Source of the DNA: MADRE3 sp963718195
GTDB taxonomy: Bacteria; Desulfobacterota; Desulfobulbia; Desulfobulbales; Desulfocapsaceae
Direction of reading: 5' to 3'
NCBI GenBank assembly: GCA_963718195.1
Contig: CAVQYQ010000008.1
Span: 15,645 to 79,644 of the forward strand
Length of the DNA: 64,000 nucleotides
Shown: piece by piece, positions 51,701-62,191 of the stretch
Numbering within the stretch: the first letter of the stretch is position 1
How the letters are laid out: every line of letters starts with the position of its first letter
Program-made: the position numbers and the translations under genes
Notes under the pieces: generated by a model
What the model saw: the letters and a program-made list of their open reading frames with translations, nothing else
Told to the model about the DNA's origin: nothing
Databases searched by the model: none

Positions 51701-54325
51701 TCCGTTGCCATATGATCGGCATAAACTGCTGATCCAGCGAGTGTTACCGTGGCGGGAGGGATGATTGCCCCCGGACCGGTGGCAATCATGGTTACTTCGT
51801 GATCAAATTGGGCAGTTATGGTGTGGGCGCCATCGGCTATATCAAGATCCCGAAATGTATATACATGCTCATCAGGATCGCTCTGATTTTGAGTAATATA
51901 GGCTGACAAGGCAGCTGGAAAAGGCCCACCAAGAGGAACGTTTATGCCATCAATTGAAACACTTGTGATTTCGTAATCGGCTGAGATCGTGAAAATGGCG
52001 TCTTCATTGTCCGGAATCCCAACAGCAACATTGTTACTGATACCAACCGCAGTGCCAGGAGGCGTCTGCAGGGTTATAGCCCCGCCCGGCGTCGTCCAAC
52101 TCGGAGTGACAATATATGGAACATCAAGAATCGTCGCTACACCACGATCATCGGTGATGGTAACAATATCTGGTTCCGACGTTCCGGTAAGATCGAGGTA
52201 AAATTCTTCCGAAACTCCTTCAGCTATACCATCATCAAGGATATCCACTGGAATATCGACACTGTCATCTCCGGCAGCAATCAAGAGCGTTGCTGGTGCA
52301 AGCGCAACATAATCATTGGCGCCACTCTGTGCAGTGCCGTCAGTAGTCTGATAGTTTAGAGAAAACAGTACATCATTTGCCGTTGGTGTTGGAGAAATAC
52401 TAATAGTAAATGGAATTGTGACATTTGCTTCTTCGACAGGTGTCGGGTCATTGACACTGACACTGAATGTATCATCAACAGGAATGGTTATCACAGCGAC
52501 ATTATCTGGTGTGGTCCCGCCATCTATAATCACATTATCATCAATAGCTGAGCGGAGGGGACAACCTGAACCACTATGTCCTCTTCATACTCTATAAAGA
52601 CATCATCAACAATCGGGATATCGATCGTTGTCGAACTTGAACCAGCCGATATTGAAACAGTGGACGGGGGATCTGTGAAATCCGTACCGCCTCCTATGGC
52701 GTGTACCTCCAGTGACAGTTACATCAAATTCAACCGGATCTCCGACGACAGATCGGTTCAGGGTTATTGTCCAATTGCGCCGTACTGCCTTCAACAGCAG
52801 AAATATCTGCAAAACTATCAACGGTATAATCATCATCTTGAATATTACCGTCTGCAAGCCCGTTTATAATTGTTGCATTGGGACTTGGACCACTGAGCTG
52901 CACTTGAAATGTCTCCAGAGATTCAGCGATATCGTCATTTAAGATGTCAACTGTTGCATACTGAGGGGTAGGTGCGGGAGAGGCATGTAAGGGGCCACGA
53001 AACTCGACGGTCCCACCTGCTACTGCGGTAAAATCTGAGCCTGCGAGGGCTGTACCATTAATGGTTGAGTAAGAAACACTGACAACATCCGAACCCTCCG
53101 GAGGACGAAAGAGGGTTACCTCAAATGAGGCTGTTCCGATATCTTCATCCACCGTCAGGTTGGTAATAGAAACCTGATAATCGTTATCAATTATTGTCGC
53201 GGTTGCACTGCCCGTGGTAATGGTCGCATTATCCCCTGTATTTGATATTTCCAGGGCAAAATCTTCATTATCCTCAAGGATTGCATCATTGGTAATGCTC
53301 ACGAAAAGAGAGTACGGATTGTCGGCCGGATCGCTCGTAAGAGTGAGGCTTCCGCTCATTGGGGTATAATCAGTACCAGGAGTGGCACCGTCTACAATGG
53401 ATACGGTCTGGTAATCAAGAGTGACCGTTTCGGTGCCGACTATTGCCGGAACAACCAAAACCTGGAATTCCGCATCAACACCGGCCTCTTCATCAATCGG
53501 AGAGTTTACCGCTGTTATGGTTATGTCATGGTCATTGTCATCAATTGTCGTGACTCTCTGTCCGTCTGATATAGAAGCATTGAGGCTGGGGTTAAACAGT
53601 TCAAGCGTAAATTGTTTGTGAGGTAGCGGTTCGTAAATAGCATCATCAACGATGGTAAGTGTAATATCCTGTCTGGTTGAAGTGTCATCAAAAGTAAGGG
53701 TGTTGGTTGCACTGACGTAATCTGTTCCCGCAACTGCAGTGCCATCAACCGTGCGATACTGGACGGTCACTGACTGAGAACTTACGAGAGCTTGATCAAT
53801 ATCCACCGAGTAAGTAACCGTTGCCGGAGCAGCCTCTTCAGCAATCGTCTGATTGAGCCGTAAAAAAACTGATCCCCACCGTATCGTCATTTAGGATCGT
53901 GCCGGTTGCGGTGTCCACGCCGCCAGCCCAGGAGGTAGTACAAGAACCGGTACTGGTGCAGGAATCAGACAACTGTACAATCAGCGTTTCATCGGCCTCC
54001 CAAAATCGTCTGCGTTAGTGCCGACAGTAAAGGACAAGGATGACTGGAGATGGACAAAGGTCAGGGAGCCGCTATCTCCTGCAATAAAATCGTTGTCAGC
54101 AGATGTCGCTGTACCACTGTCAGTTACATCCCAATCAACAACAACCTCTTCATCGACTGCAACGGCCGGATTCACAGAAACAGTGAAACCAAGATTGCCC
54201 CCTTCAATCACAGAAGGGCTCGTCACGGAAATCGTGTAATCAAGTGCATAAACCGGGCTACAGATTCCCACTAGCCAGACTAAACAGCTCAGCAAGAAAG
54301 TACGACGGATCGTGTTTTCTTTCAT
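45732..54325 (-). pseudogene. pilY1: Giant PilY1-like adhesin, multiply frameshifted
   Basis: A continuous 8.6-kb coding signal of about 2,860 codons broken by at least ten frameshifts. In order it holds a signal peptide (MKENTIRRTFLL at 54325), several Calx-beta repeats (to about 52.2 kb), a beta-rich region with the GWYFHGW/EAVFVEG repeat, a MopE-like metal-binding segment (DCDDTDPLIHPGADEICGD, 50.9 kb), a vWA MIDAS (DDSGSMD, 50.6 kb) and the PilY1 beta-propeller (48.2-46 kb; AGANDGMLHAFDG). The propeller region contains two inserts of spaced cysteines. Indels near 54005, 53865, 52780, 52700, 52550, 50360, 49780, 49638, 46875 and 46400 move the frame; between them the protein remains well conserved with few internal stops. 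PilY1 is a pilus-tip protein for adhesion and retraction control. Confidence 0.85.
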
Positions 54326-54394
54326 CTTGGTTTCCCCTGCTTTGATACTTCTTTTATCATGTGACATGGTTTTCATTTTATATGATTGGATCTC

Positions 54395-54970
54395 TTAGTA
54401 GTAGAGAACTTTCTTGTACCCGACAGTCATCAACATTTGTCCGGTATACGCCTTACCTGCACCACGTTTTATGTCATACATTCCGTAGACATCATAACAA
54501 TGTTCTTCCTTGGTTGGATCAGTGAGGCTTCCTCCGGCACAGATACCGTTATCAATTGCGGCATTCCAGATTCGATCGCCGCCGGCAGTCCCATCTGGTG
54601 CATAGCCGGGCGGGGTTAAATTTGTTGGTGCACTATTGAGCGTTGTATCTGCTGGAGCAATCAATGCACTTGGCCATTGGTTGGAAAACCTCAGATCAAT
54701 TGCAGGATTTTGTGCTTTTAACCAGGCTGGAAATGCACCACTGTTGAGCAGGATAGCTGTCATCGGTCTGATCAATGACGGCAGCCGCCTCAAGAGTTGC
54801 TCCTTCAACAGAATAAAAATTGTGCTGGAATACTTCACTGTTCAACGTTACCCGCTGTTCAATCATACTGATGGTCATGGCAAATGCTCCCATGATAGAC
54901 AAGATCACCAGCATCAGAAGCGATACGACTAAAACAGCTCCGTGCTCATTATTAACATTATTTTTTTCAT
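54395..54970 (-). pseudogene. pilX: PilX-like minor pilin assembly protein, frameshifted
   Basis: The coding signal begins near 54970 with MKK, but an A-run there (54961-54967 as T on the plus strand) is seven bases long where eight are needed. The frame then reads NNVNNEHGAVLVVSLLMLVI, the PilX N-terminus, to LEAAAVIDQ, where a second shift near 54750 leads into AFPAWLKAQNPAIDLRF and on to KKVLYY at 54395. The reconstructed length is about 190 aa. It lies between pilW and pilY1. Confidence 0.7.
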
Positions 54971-55012
54971 CAAGATCTACTCTCTATTGTCAAATTTCAT
55001 ATACAATATTAA

Positions 55013-55659
55013 CTAGTTATACGCAGCATTCGGAGCTGCATTACGAAATTCAACCCAGGTTGAATAAGCTTTTTCAATCATTCCTTGTCTGCCTGCAGGG
55101 GCTTCTGCGGTAAGGGTAATAACGACTCCCCGAATATCCGGGATAAAACTTGTCAAATTATTCTGATTATCCATAAAAGCAAAATCCATCCCGGTAACCC
55201 TGAGTATCGGTATTCGCTCCGCCAATAAGAGTCTGTACATCCTGGGCGCCTGTACTTTCCCCACAAATTATCTGTAATGCTTCATTGGCATTTGAATACC
55301 GAAATGACAGTCTCTCACAGTTAGGGAAACCAGTATTATTAACGGTGCCATCCTCATTGAGATCAAGCGTGAACATGAGATGAGTGGCATTTGCCGTTTT
55401 GATTTCAAAATCGCCTGTCTTAAATGGATCATATCCCGCCATGCGAATTTCCCGCGCCATTATTTCAACAGCAGCACGAACTTCCTCCTGAAGTGCTGCA
55501 CTGACATTCTGGGTTGTATAGAGCCGTCCGGAACGCTCGAAACGTAGCAGAAAGCGCTACGAGAATTATTCCTACAATTGAGATTGCAATCAGAAGTTCA
55601 ATCATGGAAAAGCCGGCTTTTCCTGTTAGGAAGAATCTGAATTTTCCTTTGCTTCTCAT
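55013..55659 (-). pseudogene. pilW: PilW-like minor pilin, frameshifted
   Basis: The N-terminus MRSKGKFRFFLTGKAG|FSMIELLIA is a type IV prepilin. A shift near 55535 is needed to continue as ERSGRLYTTQNVSAALQEEV and MAREIRMAGYDPF, and another near 55190 to continue as LRVTGMDFAFMDNQNN. Reconstructed length is about 214 aa, like PilW. It overlaps the pilV stop by 4 bases. Confidence 0.75.
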
Positions 55660-56066
55660 ATGCCGTTACCATGGGTGAGAGATTGAATAGTAAGCGGGTG
55701 GCCACCGCGTCCTGCTTTTGTCACCGTGACAGTAATAAATCGTGAGCTATTGCCACCGATTGGATTCGTTATGGTACTGGTCACCGTGTAAGGACCACCG
55801 TTATCGCCATTCATATGAAGACCGTTCTGAACTGAAGATGAGAGGGAACTGGGGGCTGAGTTATTCTTCAACTGTTCCATTACCCTTTGCGCCAGCATTA
55901 ACTCCTGAGTGACAACATTACCATTAGTATTTCCCTGTACAATCATGTGCTGAAGACCTACAATCGCTAATATACCGATACTGAATATCGCCATTGCCAT
56001 CATTACTTCAAGAAGGGTGAACCCTTTGAGGGTGAGGTTCACATTGTTTTTTTCTACCATTTCCAC
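55656..56066 (-). CDS. pilV: PilV-like minor pilin
   Basis: Intact 136-aa prepilin with cleavage at NLTLKG|FTLLEVMMAMAIFSIGILA, followed by QELMLAQRVMEQLKNNS, typical of PilV. GTG at 56066 has GGAG at five bases; ATG at 56060 is the alternative. First gene of the pilV-W-X-Y1 operon and the only minor pilin there without a frameshift. Confidence 0.88.
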   Translation of the reverse strand: MEMVEKNNVNLTLKGFTLLEVMMAMAIFSIGILAIVGLQHMIVQGNTNGNVVTQELMLAQRVMEQLKNNSAPSSLSSSVQNGLHMNGDNGGPYTVTSTITNPIGGNSSRFITVTVTKAGRGGHPLTIQSLTHGNGI

Positions 56067-56309
56067 ACCAACTCCTTTGAAAAAAAGAGGAATTAATAAA
56101 TCTGCGTGACACTAGTCATGCAATAATAATTCCATTAACATATAAAACGATATAAACAACTTATATTAAACGTTTTTCTGAAATACTCATTGTTGAGAAT
56201 AATTAATCAAATTACAAAACCGTAAGCATATTGTAAAATATTTTAATAACCCAGTGCCCATTTTCGGCATCAATGAAAATAGACAATGTAGAAGAAAATG
56301 AAAATATCT
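56067..56309. other. AT-rich promoter region of the minor-pilin operon
   Basis: About 240 bases between pilR and pilV, all presumably leader and promoter for pilV (minus). A partial match to a sigma-54 site (TGTCACGCAGATTTAT on the minus strand, about 56097-56112) lacks the GC of the -12 box. No other feature seen. Confidence 0.4.
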
Positions 56310-57692
56310 TTAAAGCGCATATTGTTTAATTTTGCTTAACAGAGAAGGATAACTCATCTCAAGCAGAGCTGCTGCCCGGCTTTTATTACCTCTACAACGG
56401 GCAAGTGCAAGCCCTATTAACTTTACCTCCAACTGTTTCTGCGCAGCTTTTACGGATAAACCACAATCGGAATTTTCCAGTGTCAGGTTAAGCACTTGTG
56501 TCTGGTTTTTCTTTCTCAACGAATCGGGCAGGTGGGTAGCTTCAATATATCCTGATTGAGTAAATACCATACCACGCTGAATGGCGTTTTCAAGCTCCCT
56601 CACATTTCCGGGCCAGGAGAAATCCAGAACAAGTTTGAGAGCATCTGGAGATAAGCCTTTCACATCGCGATCAAACTTTTTATTAAATTTTTTAACAAAG
56701 TGGTGACACAAAAGTGGAATATCATCTATTCTATCCCGTAATGGAGGAACGACGATCGGCATGACACTCAACCTGTAATAGAGGTCTTCACGAAACTGCC
56801 CATTCAGAACCTGTTTCTCAAGGTTCCGGGCTGTTGCCGCCAGGACCCGGACATTTATGCAGATTGTTTTATCAGATCCCACTGGCCTGATTTCATTTTC
56901 CTGAAGAACCCGAAGCAGCTTAACCTGCATTTGAAGCGGTAAATCACCAATCTCATCAAGAAACAGCGTTGCTCTATCTGCTACCTCAAACAATCCTTTT
57001 TTATTCCGGTCAGCTCCGGTAAAAGCACCTTTTACATGGCCAAACAGTTCACTCTCCAGCAAATTTTCGGGAATACTCCCGCAGTTCACTGCAACGAAGG
57101 GTTTCTCTTGTCGAGGAGAACTCTCATGAATTCCACGAGCAACCAACTCCTTGCCCGTACCTGACTCGCCGGTAATCAATACAGTTGTGTCATACTGACT
57201 AATTTTCTCCGCCATAGAAAAAAGGTTCTGCATCTGCTCGCTGACGGCCACCATAGAGTTGAAGTGTACACCTGAAGTGATCTCTTTAATGCGATTTTTA
57301 AGTGCGAGGTTCTCTCGTTTTAACTGCTCCCGCTCTTTGGCTTTTTTTAAAGTTAGAAGCACCTCATCCGTTTTGAAGGGTTTGGAAATAAAATCATATG
57401 CTCCAGCTTTCATCGCCTCAACAGCAGTGTCAACACTGCCGAAGGCAGACATCATAATAACAGTTGTATGTGCCAGTTCATCCGTCCCCTTCTTGAGAAA
57501 TGTGAGCCCGTCCATCCCCGGCATTTTAATATCACAGAGAACAAAATCAAATTGGGTTTGAGCTATTAACTCAAGACCATGCGCACCGTTTAAAGAGGTT
57601 GCTGCCTGGTAGCCATGGCGTTCAAGCATTACCTTGAGCATATGGCACATGTTTTGTTCATCATCAATAATAAGAACTTTTGTCTGTTCCAA
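56310..57692 (-). CDS. pilR: Sigma-54-dependent response regulator PilR
   Basis: 460 aa NtrC-type regulator. The receiver domain has the Asp in FVLCDIKMPG, the AAA+ domain carries GESGTGKELVARGI (Walker A), the sigma-54-contacting GAFTGAD loop and LFLDEIGDLPLQMQ (Walker B), and the C-terminal Fis helix reads RGNKSRAAALLEMSYPSL. It is encoded 2 bases after pilS and a consensus sigma-54 promoter lies ahead of pilA, which supports the PilR call. Confidence 0.92.
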   Translation of the reverse strand: MEQTKVLIIDDEQNMCHMLKVMLERHGYQAATSLNGAHGLELIAQTQFDFVLCDIKMPGMDGLTFLKKGTDELAHTTVIMMSAFGSVDTAVEAMKAGAYDFISKPFKTDEVLLTLKKAKEREQLKRENLALKNRIKEITSGVHFNSMVAVSEQMQNLFSMAEKISQYDTTVLITGESGTGKELVARGIHESSPRQEKPFVAVNCGSIPENLLESELFGHVKGAFTGADRNKKGLFEVADRATLFLDEIGDLPLQMQVKLLRVLQENEIRPVGSDKTICINVRVLAATARNLEKQVLNGQFREDLYYRLSVMPIVVPPLRDRIDDIPLLCHHFVKKFNKKFDRDVKGLSPDALKLVLDFSWPGNVRELENAIQRGMVFTQSGYIEATHLPDSLRKKNQTQVLNLTLENSDCGLSVKAAQKQLEVKLIGLALARCRGNKSRAAALLEMSYPSLLSKIKQYAL

Positions 57693-57694
57693 AT

Positions 57695-59215
57695 TTAGGC
57701 CTCAACCCTTTGCTTCCGTGGAATCTCAATACTAACAATGGCACCCTTTTTATCTTCACCATCAATCCACATTCGTCCCCCATGTTTTTCAATAATAGAA
57801 TGTGACACAGACAAACCCAGACCTGTTCCCTTTCCTGGATCTTTTGTTGAATAAAAAGGTTCAAACAAATATTTTCGCTGATCTTCTCGTATACCAATAC
57901 CGCTATCTTCGATAGTTATGAGGACAGATTCTTGTGTTCCACTGTTCACATCTAAAGTAACTTTAACACTAGCTCTGCCGAGCTTATCACCACAGAACAC
58001 ATCTACCGAATCAAAGGCGTTCAGGATACAGTTGAGCAGTACCTGCTTAATACCGTCACGATCTCCTTCTACTCTGCATTCATCTCCAATTTTATTGATA
58101 AACTTTATATTCGACGAGGAATACTGCGCTACAAACATTTCTTTTAGTTCTACAAGAACATCTTGTAGAGAAAACTCTTCGAATGGCTGGGGTTTAGCTC
58201 TTGCAAAATTGAGAAGTTGGCGAATAAGGCGGCCAATTCGATCGAGTTCATTAAAAGCTCGGTTGGCAAATTGCTGTTTGTCATCTGAACATATATTTTC
58301 TTGTTGAAGAAGCTCTACATACCCTTGAATGATACCTAATGGATTCCCAATTTCATGTGCCAGACCAGCCGAAAGTCTGCCAACTGCCGCGAGCTTTTCG
58401 GCTTCGACCATTTCTTTTTGAGCTTGAACCAGCTCTTTATTTGCTGTTTCAAGGGAATTCACTGTTTTTTTCAACTGTTCTCGATCAAGTTCAATTTTTA
58501 AAAGCATTGAATTAAGTGCCATTGACAACTGACTGAATTCGCTACCAACCTCTGTTCCAGTAAAATCAAACGTGTTAGACACCTGATAGGACTCAGATAT
58601 ATTTACAAGCCTTTCAATCGGCTTAACAACCAGACTGAACATCCTGAAGAGTCCGATAATCGTCAGAATGAGTGCATTTACTAATAAGTAGACAGCCAGA
58701 ATTTTGAAATTACTTGTTATTGCCTGATAAACAGGCTCAAGCTCGATAACAAGCCCCAGAGCAGAATTTCTCTTGAGTCCCGTTAATATGGGTCTGGCTA
58801 CAATGAGCGATTTGCCTCCAAAAGATACGATTGCCCACTTTGTTCCTTTCACTGATACAATTACCTGATCATTTAACCCGGAATTTCTTACTGCTTGCTC
58901 AAAAGTAGTATTTTCAAGTGCAAAAGGATGCTTAATAATTTGATTACCATCGAAATAAATAATTGAAAAAAGAGGGCTTTCAGGCTTTTCAAGAACTTGA
59001 ATAAAATCTTCTTTCAAAACAGCTTTTCCTGAGCTGATTTTTTCCTCCAAAACTTCTTCAATTATGCCAATCACCATAAGAGCTTTTTCAATCTCAAAGT
59101 TAACAAGACTTTTCTGCCAGAAAACGACGGTGACAATATTCCCAAGGACAAGGGCAGCACTTATCAACATTCCAAGCGTTCCAGCAACTGAAACTTTTAG
59201 GCCGGAAAATCTCAT
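57695..59215 (-). CDS. pilS: Sensor histidine kinase PilS-like
   Basis: 506 aa. An N-terminal membrane segment (LGMLISAALVLGNIVTVVFW) and a second (LAVYLLVNALILTIIGLF) flank a periplasmic sensor of about 150 residues. A HAMP-like linker follows, then a coiled coil (ETANKELVQAQKEMVEAEKL), the phospho-accepting His in GLAHEIGNPLG and the ATPase domain (NCILNAFDSVD, EDSGIGI, GKGTGLGLS). Unlike many PilS, it has two rather than six membrane segments. It is divergent from pilA. Confidence 0.88.
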   Translation of the reverse strand: MRFSGLKVSVAGTLGMLISAALVLGNIVTVVFWQKSLVNFEIEKALMVIGIIEEVLEEKISSGKAVLKEDFIQVLEKPESPLFSIIYFDGNQIIKHPFALENTTFEQAVRNSGLNDQVIVSVKGTKWAIVSFGGKSLIVARPILTGLKRNSALGLVIELEPVYQAITSNFKILAVYLLVNALILTIIGLFRMFSLVVKPIERLVNISESYQVSNTFDFTGTEVGSEFSQLSMALNSMLLKIELDREQLKKTVNSLETANKELVQAQKEMVEAEKLAAVGRLSAGLAHEIGNPLGIIQGYVELLQQENICSDDKQQFANRAFNELDRIGRLIRQLLNFARAKPQPFEEFSLQDVLVELKEMFVAQYSSSNIKFINKIGDECRVEGDRDGIKQVLLNCILNAFDSVDVFCGDKLGRASVKVTLDVNSGTQESVLITIEDSGIGIREDQRKYLFEPFYSTKDPGKGTGLGLSVSHSIIEKHGGRMWIDGEDKKGAIVSIEIPRKQRVEA

Positions 59216-59605
59216 TCTTCTTCCATGTCATTTTCCATCTTCATAATGTGAATATTGTGGCACATTCCTGAAAAAAACTGAATACATTAATACACTATTT
59301 CTTCATTGTTCCACTTTTGCACGCTGCGCCTAATGACAAAATTGATATAAGTCGTTCATAAATGACTTTTTTTGTCACTTATTGCCATCCTACGTCACAT
59401 GAGACTTTTATTCAATTAAATGTAAATTTTAAATACTCCACTGAAAAGACACCTCATAAGCCTATAAGAAACTGTAATTAAATGTATTTGTTAAAATTTA
59501 CGAGATTGGGATTTTGTTTGGCACGTCTTTTGCTTTAAGTGGATCAAGCCCATAATGCTTACACGCAAGGCGATGTACACAAAAAATCAACCTAAGGAGA
59601 GAAAA
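59216..59605. other. Divergent region between pilS and pilA
   Basis: About 390 AT-rich bases. It carries the sigma-54 promoter of pilA near its right end; PilR activator sites would be expected upstream of it but no clear repeats were recognised. Confidence 0.5.
59518..59535 (+). promoter_or_regulatory. Sigma-54 promoter of pilA
   Basis: TTGGCACGTCTTTTGCTT fits the -24/-12 consensus: TGGCAC at 59519-59524 and TTGCT at 59530-59534 with five bases between. It is 70 bases upstream of the pilA start. Confidence 0.9.
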
Positions 59606-60034
59606 ATGAAAAAACTCAGAATTAATCACAATGAAAAGGGTTTTACCCTGATCGAACTTATGATCGTTATTGCGATCATCGGTATTCTGGCAGCAATTGC
59701 CATTCCAAACTTCATCGCATACAGAGACAAAGCCTTCTGTTCATCGGCTGAGTCCGATGCACAAGCAATCGCAGGTGGACTCGCCGACTATTTTGCGATT
59801 CCAGCAAATCAGACTTTTGCCAACCAGACCATGCCGCGATCACATTTGCGGGAAGTCAGACCATTCAGCTAAGTGGTAACAATACTGGTTCAGTTAGCAA
59901 ATGGTGCTGCAGGCACAAACCAGTTCATTATTACCATTACAGACGTTTCTACACGTTGCCCAGTCTCTTACCGAACCCCAGAACCACGCTGGACCAATGC
60001 AGCCGCCGGTGGCCAGTATGCTCTTACCATGTAA
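59606..60034 (+). pseudogene. pilA: Type IV major pilin, frameshifted
   Basis: Start at 59606 with AAGGAG upstream. The N-terminus MKKLRINHNEKG|FTLIELMIVIAIIGILA is a class IVa pilin. The first frame ends soon after QTFANQ; shifts near 59847 and 59905 recover HAAITFAGSQTIQLSGNNTG and then NGAAGTNQFIITITDVSTRC to QYALTM at 60034, about 142 codons. The two cysteines (AFCSSAES and STRCPVS) could form the usual C-terminal disulfide loop. Expression should depend on PilSR and sigma-54. Confidence 0.85.
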
Positions 60035-60071
60035 CGCTTGCTGAAAACTTAAACCTAAGTCAGATAAATCC

Positions 60072-60112
60072 AAAAGGCAGACCTAGTACAACCACTATGC
60101 CTGCCTTTCTCA
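60072..60112 (+). terminator. Terminator of pilA
   Basis: AAAGGCAG (60073-60080) and CTGCCTTT (60101-60108) pair around a 20-base loop, followed by a T-rich CTCATTATT. Confidence 0.6.
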
Positions 60113-60124
60113 TTATTCATTACA

Positions 60125-62179
60125 TTGAACTTTATTTTAAACAATCGAACACTTACTCTCTTTTGTTCTGCTATGTACAATCCTACTATTATTGTATTCC
60201 AACACATTCCAATCGCCATGGATTCTTGATGATAAGGCGAATATCCTTGACAATTCTGCCATTCATTTAAGCACACTATCTTTTGAAGCACTAACAAACT
60301 ACATTTTTTGCAAACCCTGATACTCCAGGGACACTTATCGTCCAGTTTCCTGTCTCAGTTTCGCCCTGAACTGGTATGTTGGGCAAGACAATGTCATTGG
60401 CTATCATATAGTCAACGTAACTATTCATATAGTTAACTGGGTTTTTCCTTTTCTTAGTTAACCTTCAATTGGTTCGACTCGTTATTTCACCTAATGAATA
60501 TAGAATAATCGGCTATCCCATAGCTATATTGGCCTGCTTACTGTGGGCCATTAATCCCATTCAAACACAAGCTGTTACCTATATCGTTCAGCGCATGGCT
60601 TCTTTGGCGGCTTATTTTATATTATTGGTATTTATAGTTTTCTTAAAGCCAGAATGAGCCAACAAAATGCCCCGAGGTTCTACTTCATATTCCTCTGCTA
60701 TTTTGTTTCCTCTGTGCGTTTGCAAGTAAACAGAATACTATTACCTTTCCTCTGTCCTTATTGCTCATTGAAGTTATTTTTTTTAGATCAATTAAGAAAT
60801 ATTTTATGAATATTCAGAAACATAAAATACTTTTTATAATCTGCGTAATCTCCATCTTAATCGGGCTAATCGTCGGCTTTACATATTTCATTTTGCCATA
60901 TCTCAATTACGAGAACCGTACGTTTACCTTAACGCAAAGATTGCTTACAGAACCTCGCATTATACTCTTTTACCTTTCCCAGCTTTTCTATCCGCTCGCC
61001 TCACGATTATCCCTCGAACATGACATTATTATTTCAACATCGATTACCAATACCTGGGCCACCATACCTGCGATTCTTTCATGCCTTCTCCTTATTGGCC
61101 TTGGTCTTGTTACGATGAAAAAAACGCCATTTTTCTCGTTTGCCATACTCTTTTTTTTCCTCAATCATATGATTGAATCAACTGTCCTTCCCTTAGAATT
61201 AATTTTTGAACATAGAAATTACCTACCTTCTCTTTTTTTGTTTTTACCAATTTCAGCCTTGGTAATCACATCTATTGAGAACTGCAGGTCACACTCTCGA
61301 TATGCCCGACCCATTCTTATAGTCGGCACGATTACCCTGCTTATTTTCTTTGGAGTCAATACTTATTCTCGTAATCAGGTATGGTCCTCAGAGTTATTGC
61401 TTATGAAAGATGCATACCACAAAGCCCCAAATAACAGCCGAGCGGCACCAACCTTGCAAAAGAATATATTAAAATAGGCAAACTAGAAGAAGCAATGTTG
61501 CTCGCAGAGAATTCTTTTTCCAAGCAACAACCATCAAAATATTATGGTCAGGCAGTATCTTTGAATGCACAAGGCGTGATTTATCACCTCAAGGGAAATC
61601 ATATCAAAGCTATAGAATCATTTAAGAAAAGCCTGGAATTTGTTCGAGACTACACCGAAGCAAGAAAGAATCTCATCATTGCTTTGTGTAGACAATCTAG
61701 GTTTCAAGACGCATTAAACTTTTTATCAGGAAACAAGTCGGATGGTAAGTACCAAGACAAGAACCTTGAAGCTATTATCTTACTGCGATTGCAAAAACCA
61801 GAAGAAGCACTCGCAATACTTCAATCAATACCTCGCCACCTCTTTTTGGCTGTAGACACTATCACTAGTGTTGGTAAGGCCTTGAGTCTGCTCGGCCATC
61901 ACCAGGCAAGCTGAATTCTTTTTACGTCTAGAGCCAATTTTTGCACCATTGAGCGCTCTGATCCAACTTGAAAACTTACTTCTCGGGAATAAACTTGCTG
62001 AAGCTGAGACTGCTTGTGAACAAATGATTGCCAGATACTCCAGTAAACAAATTGTAGATCACATTATAGCGATCGTTCCGTCTCAACTTGCCTCTCTCAA
62101 GGCAAATTGTTACGCCTTTTGTGTTCACTCAGCTAGGAAAACTTGCAAAATCTTATATTCTGCTTCACATCAAATGTAA
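60125..62179 (+). pseudogene. Membrane/TPR protein (DUF1736-like), copy 1, frameshifted
   Basis: Broken coding signal for a polytopic membrane protein with a TPR tail. Recognisable pieces in order: SPWILDDKANILDNSAIHLS, RPVSCLSFALNWYVGQDNVI, AINPIQTQAVTYIVQRMASL (60.5 kb), FEHRNYLPSLFLFLP (61.2 kb) and a TPR segment (FKKSLEFVRDYTEARKNLII, 61.6 kb) ending near 62179. At least four frame breaks separate them. The membrane part has the features of DUF1736/TMTC-like proteins, which have been linked to protein O-mannosylation in animals; a role in pilin glycosylation is a guess from its position after pilA. Confidence 0.65.
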
Positions 62180-62191
62180 ATTGATGACAAC

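Noticed and set aside
56097..56112. Partial sigma-54 site ahead of pilV (minus)
   Set aside because: The -12 element reads TTTAT without GC; kept only as a remark in the intergenic entry.
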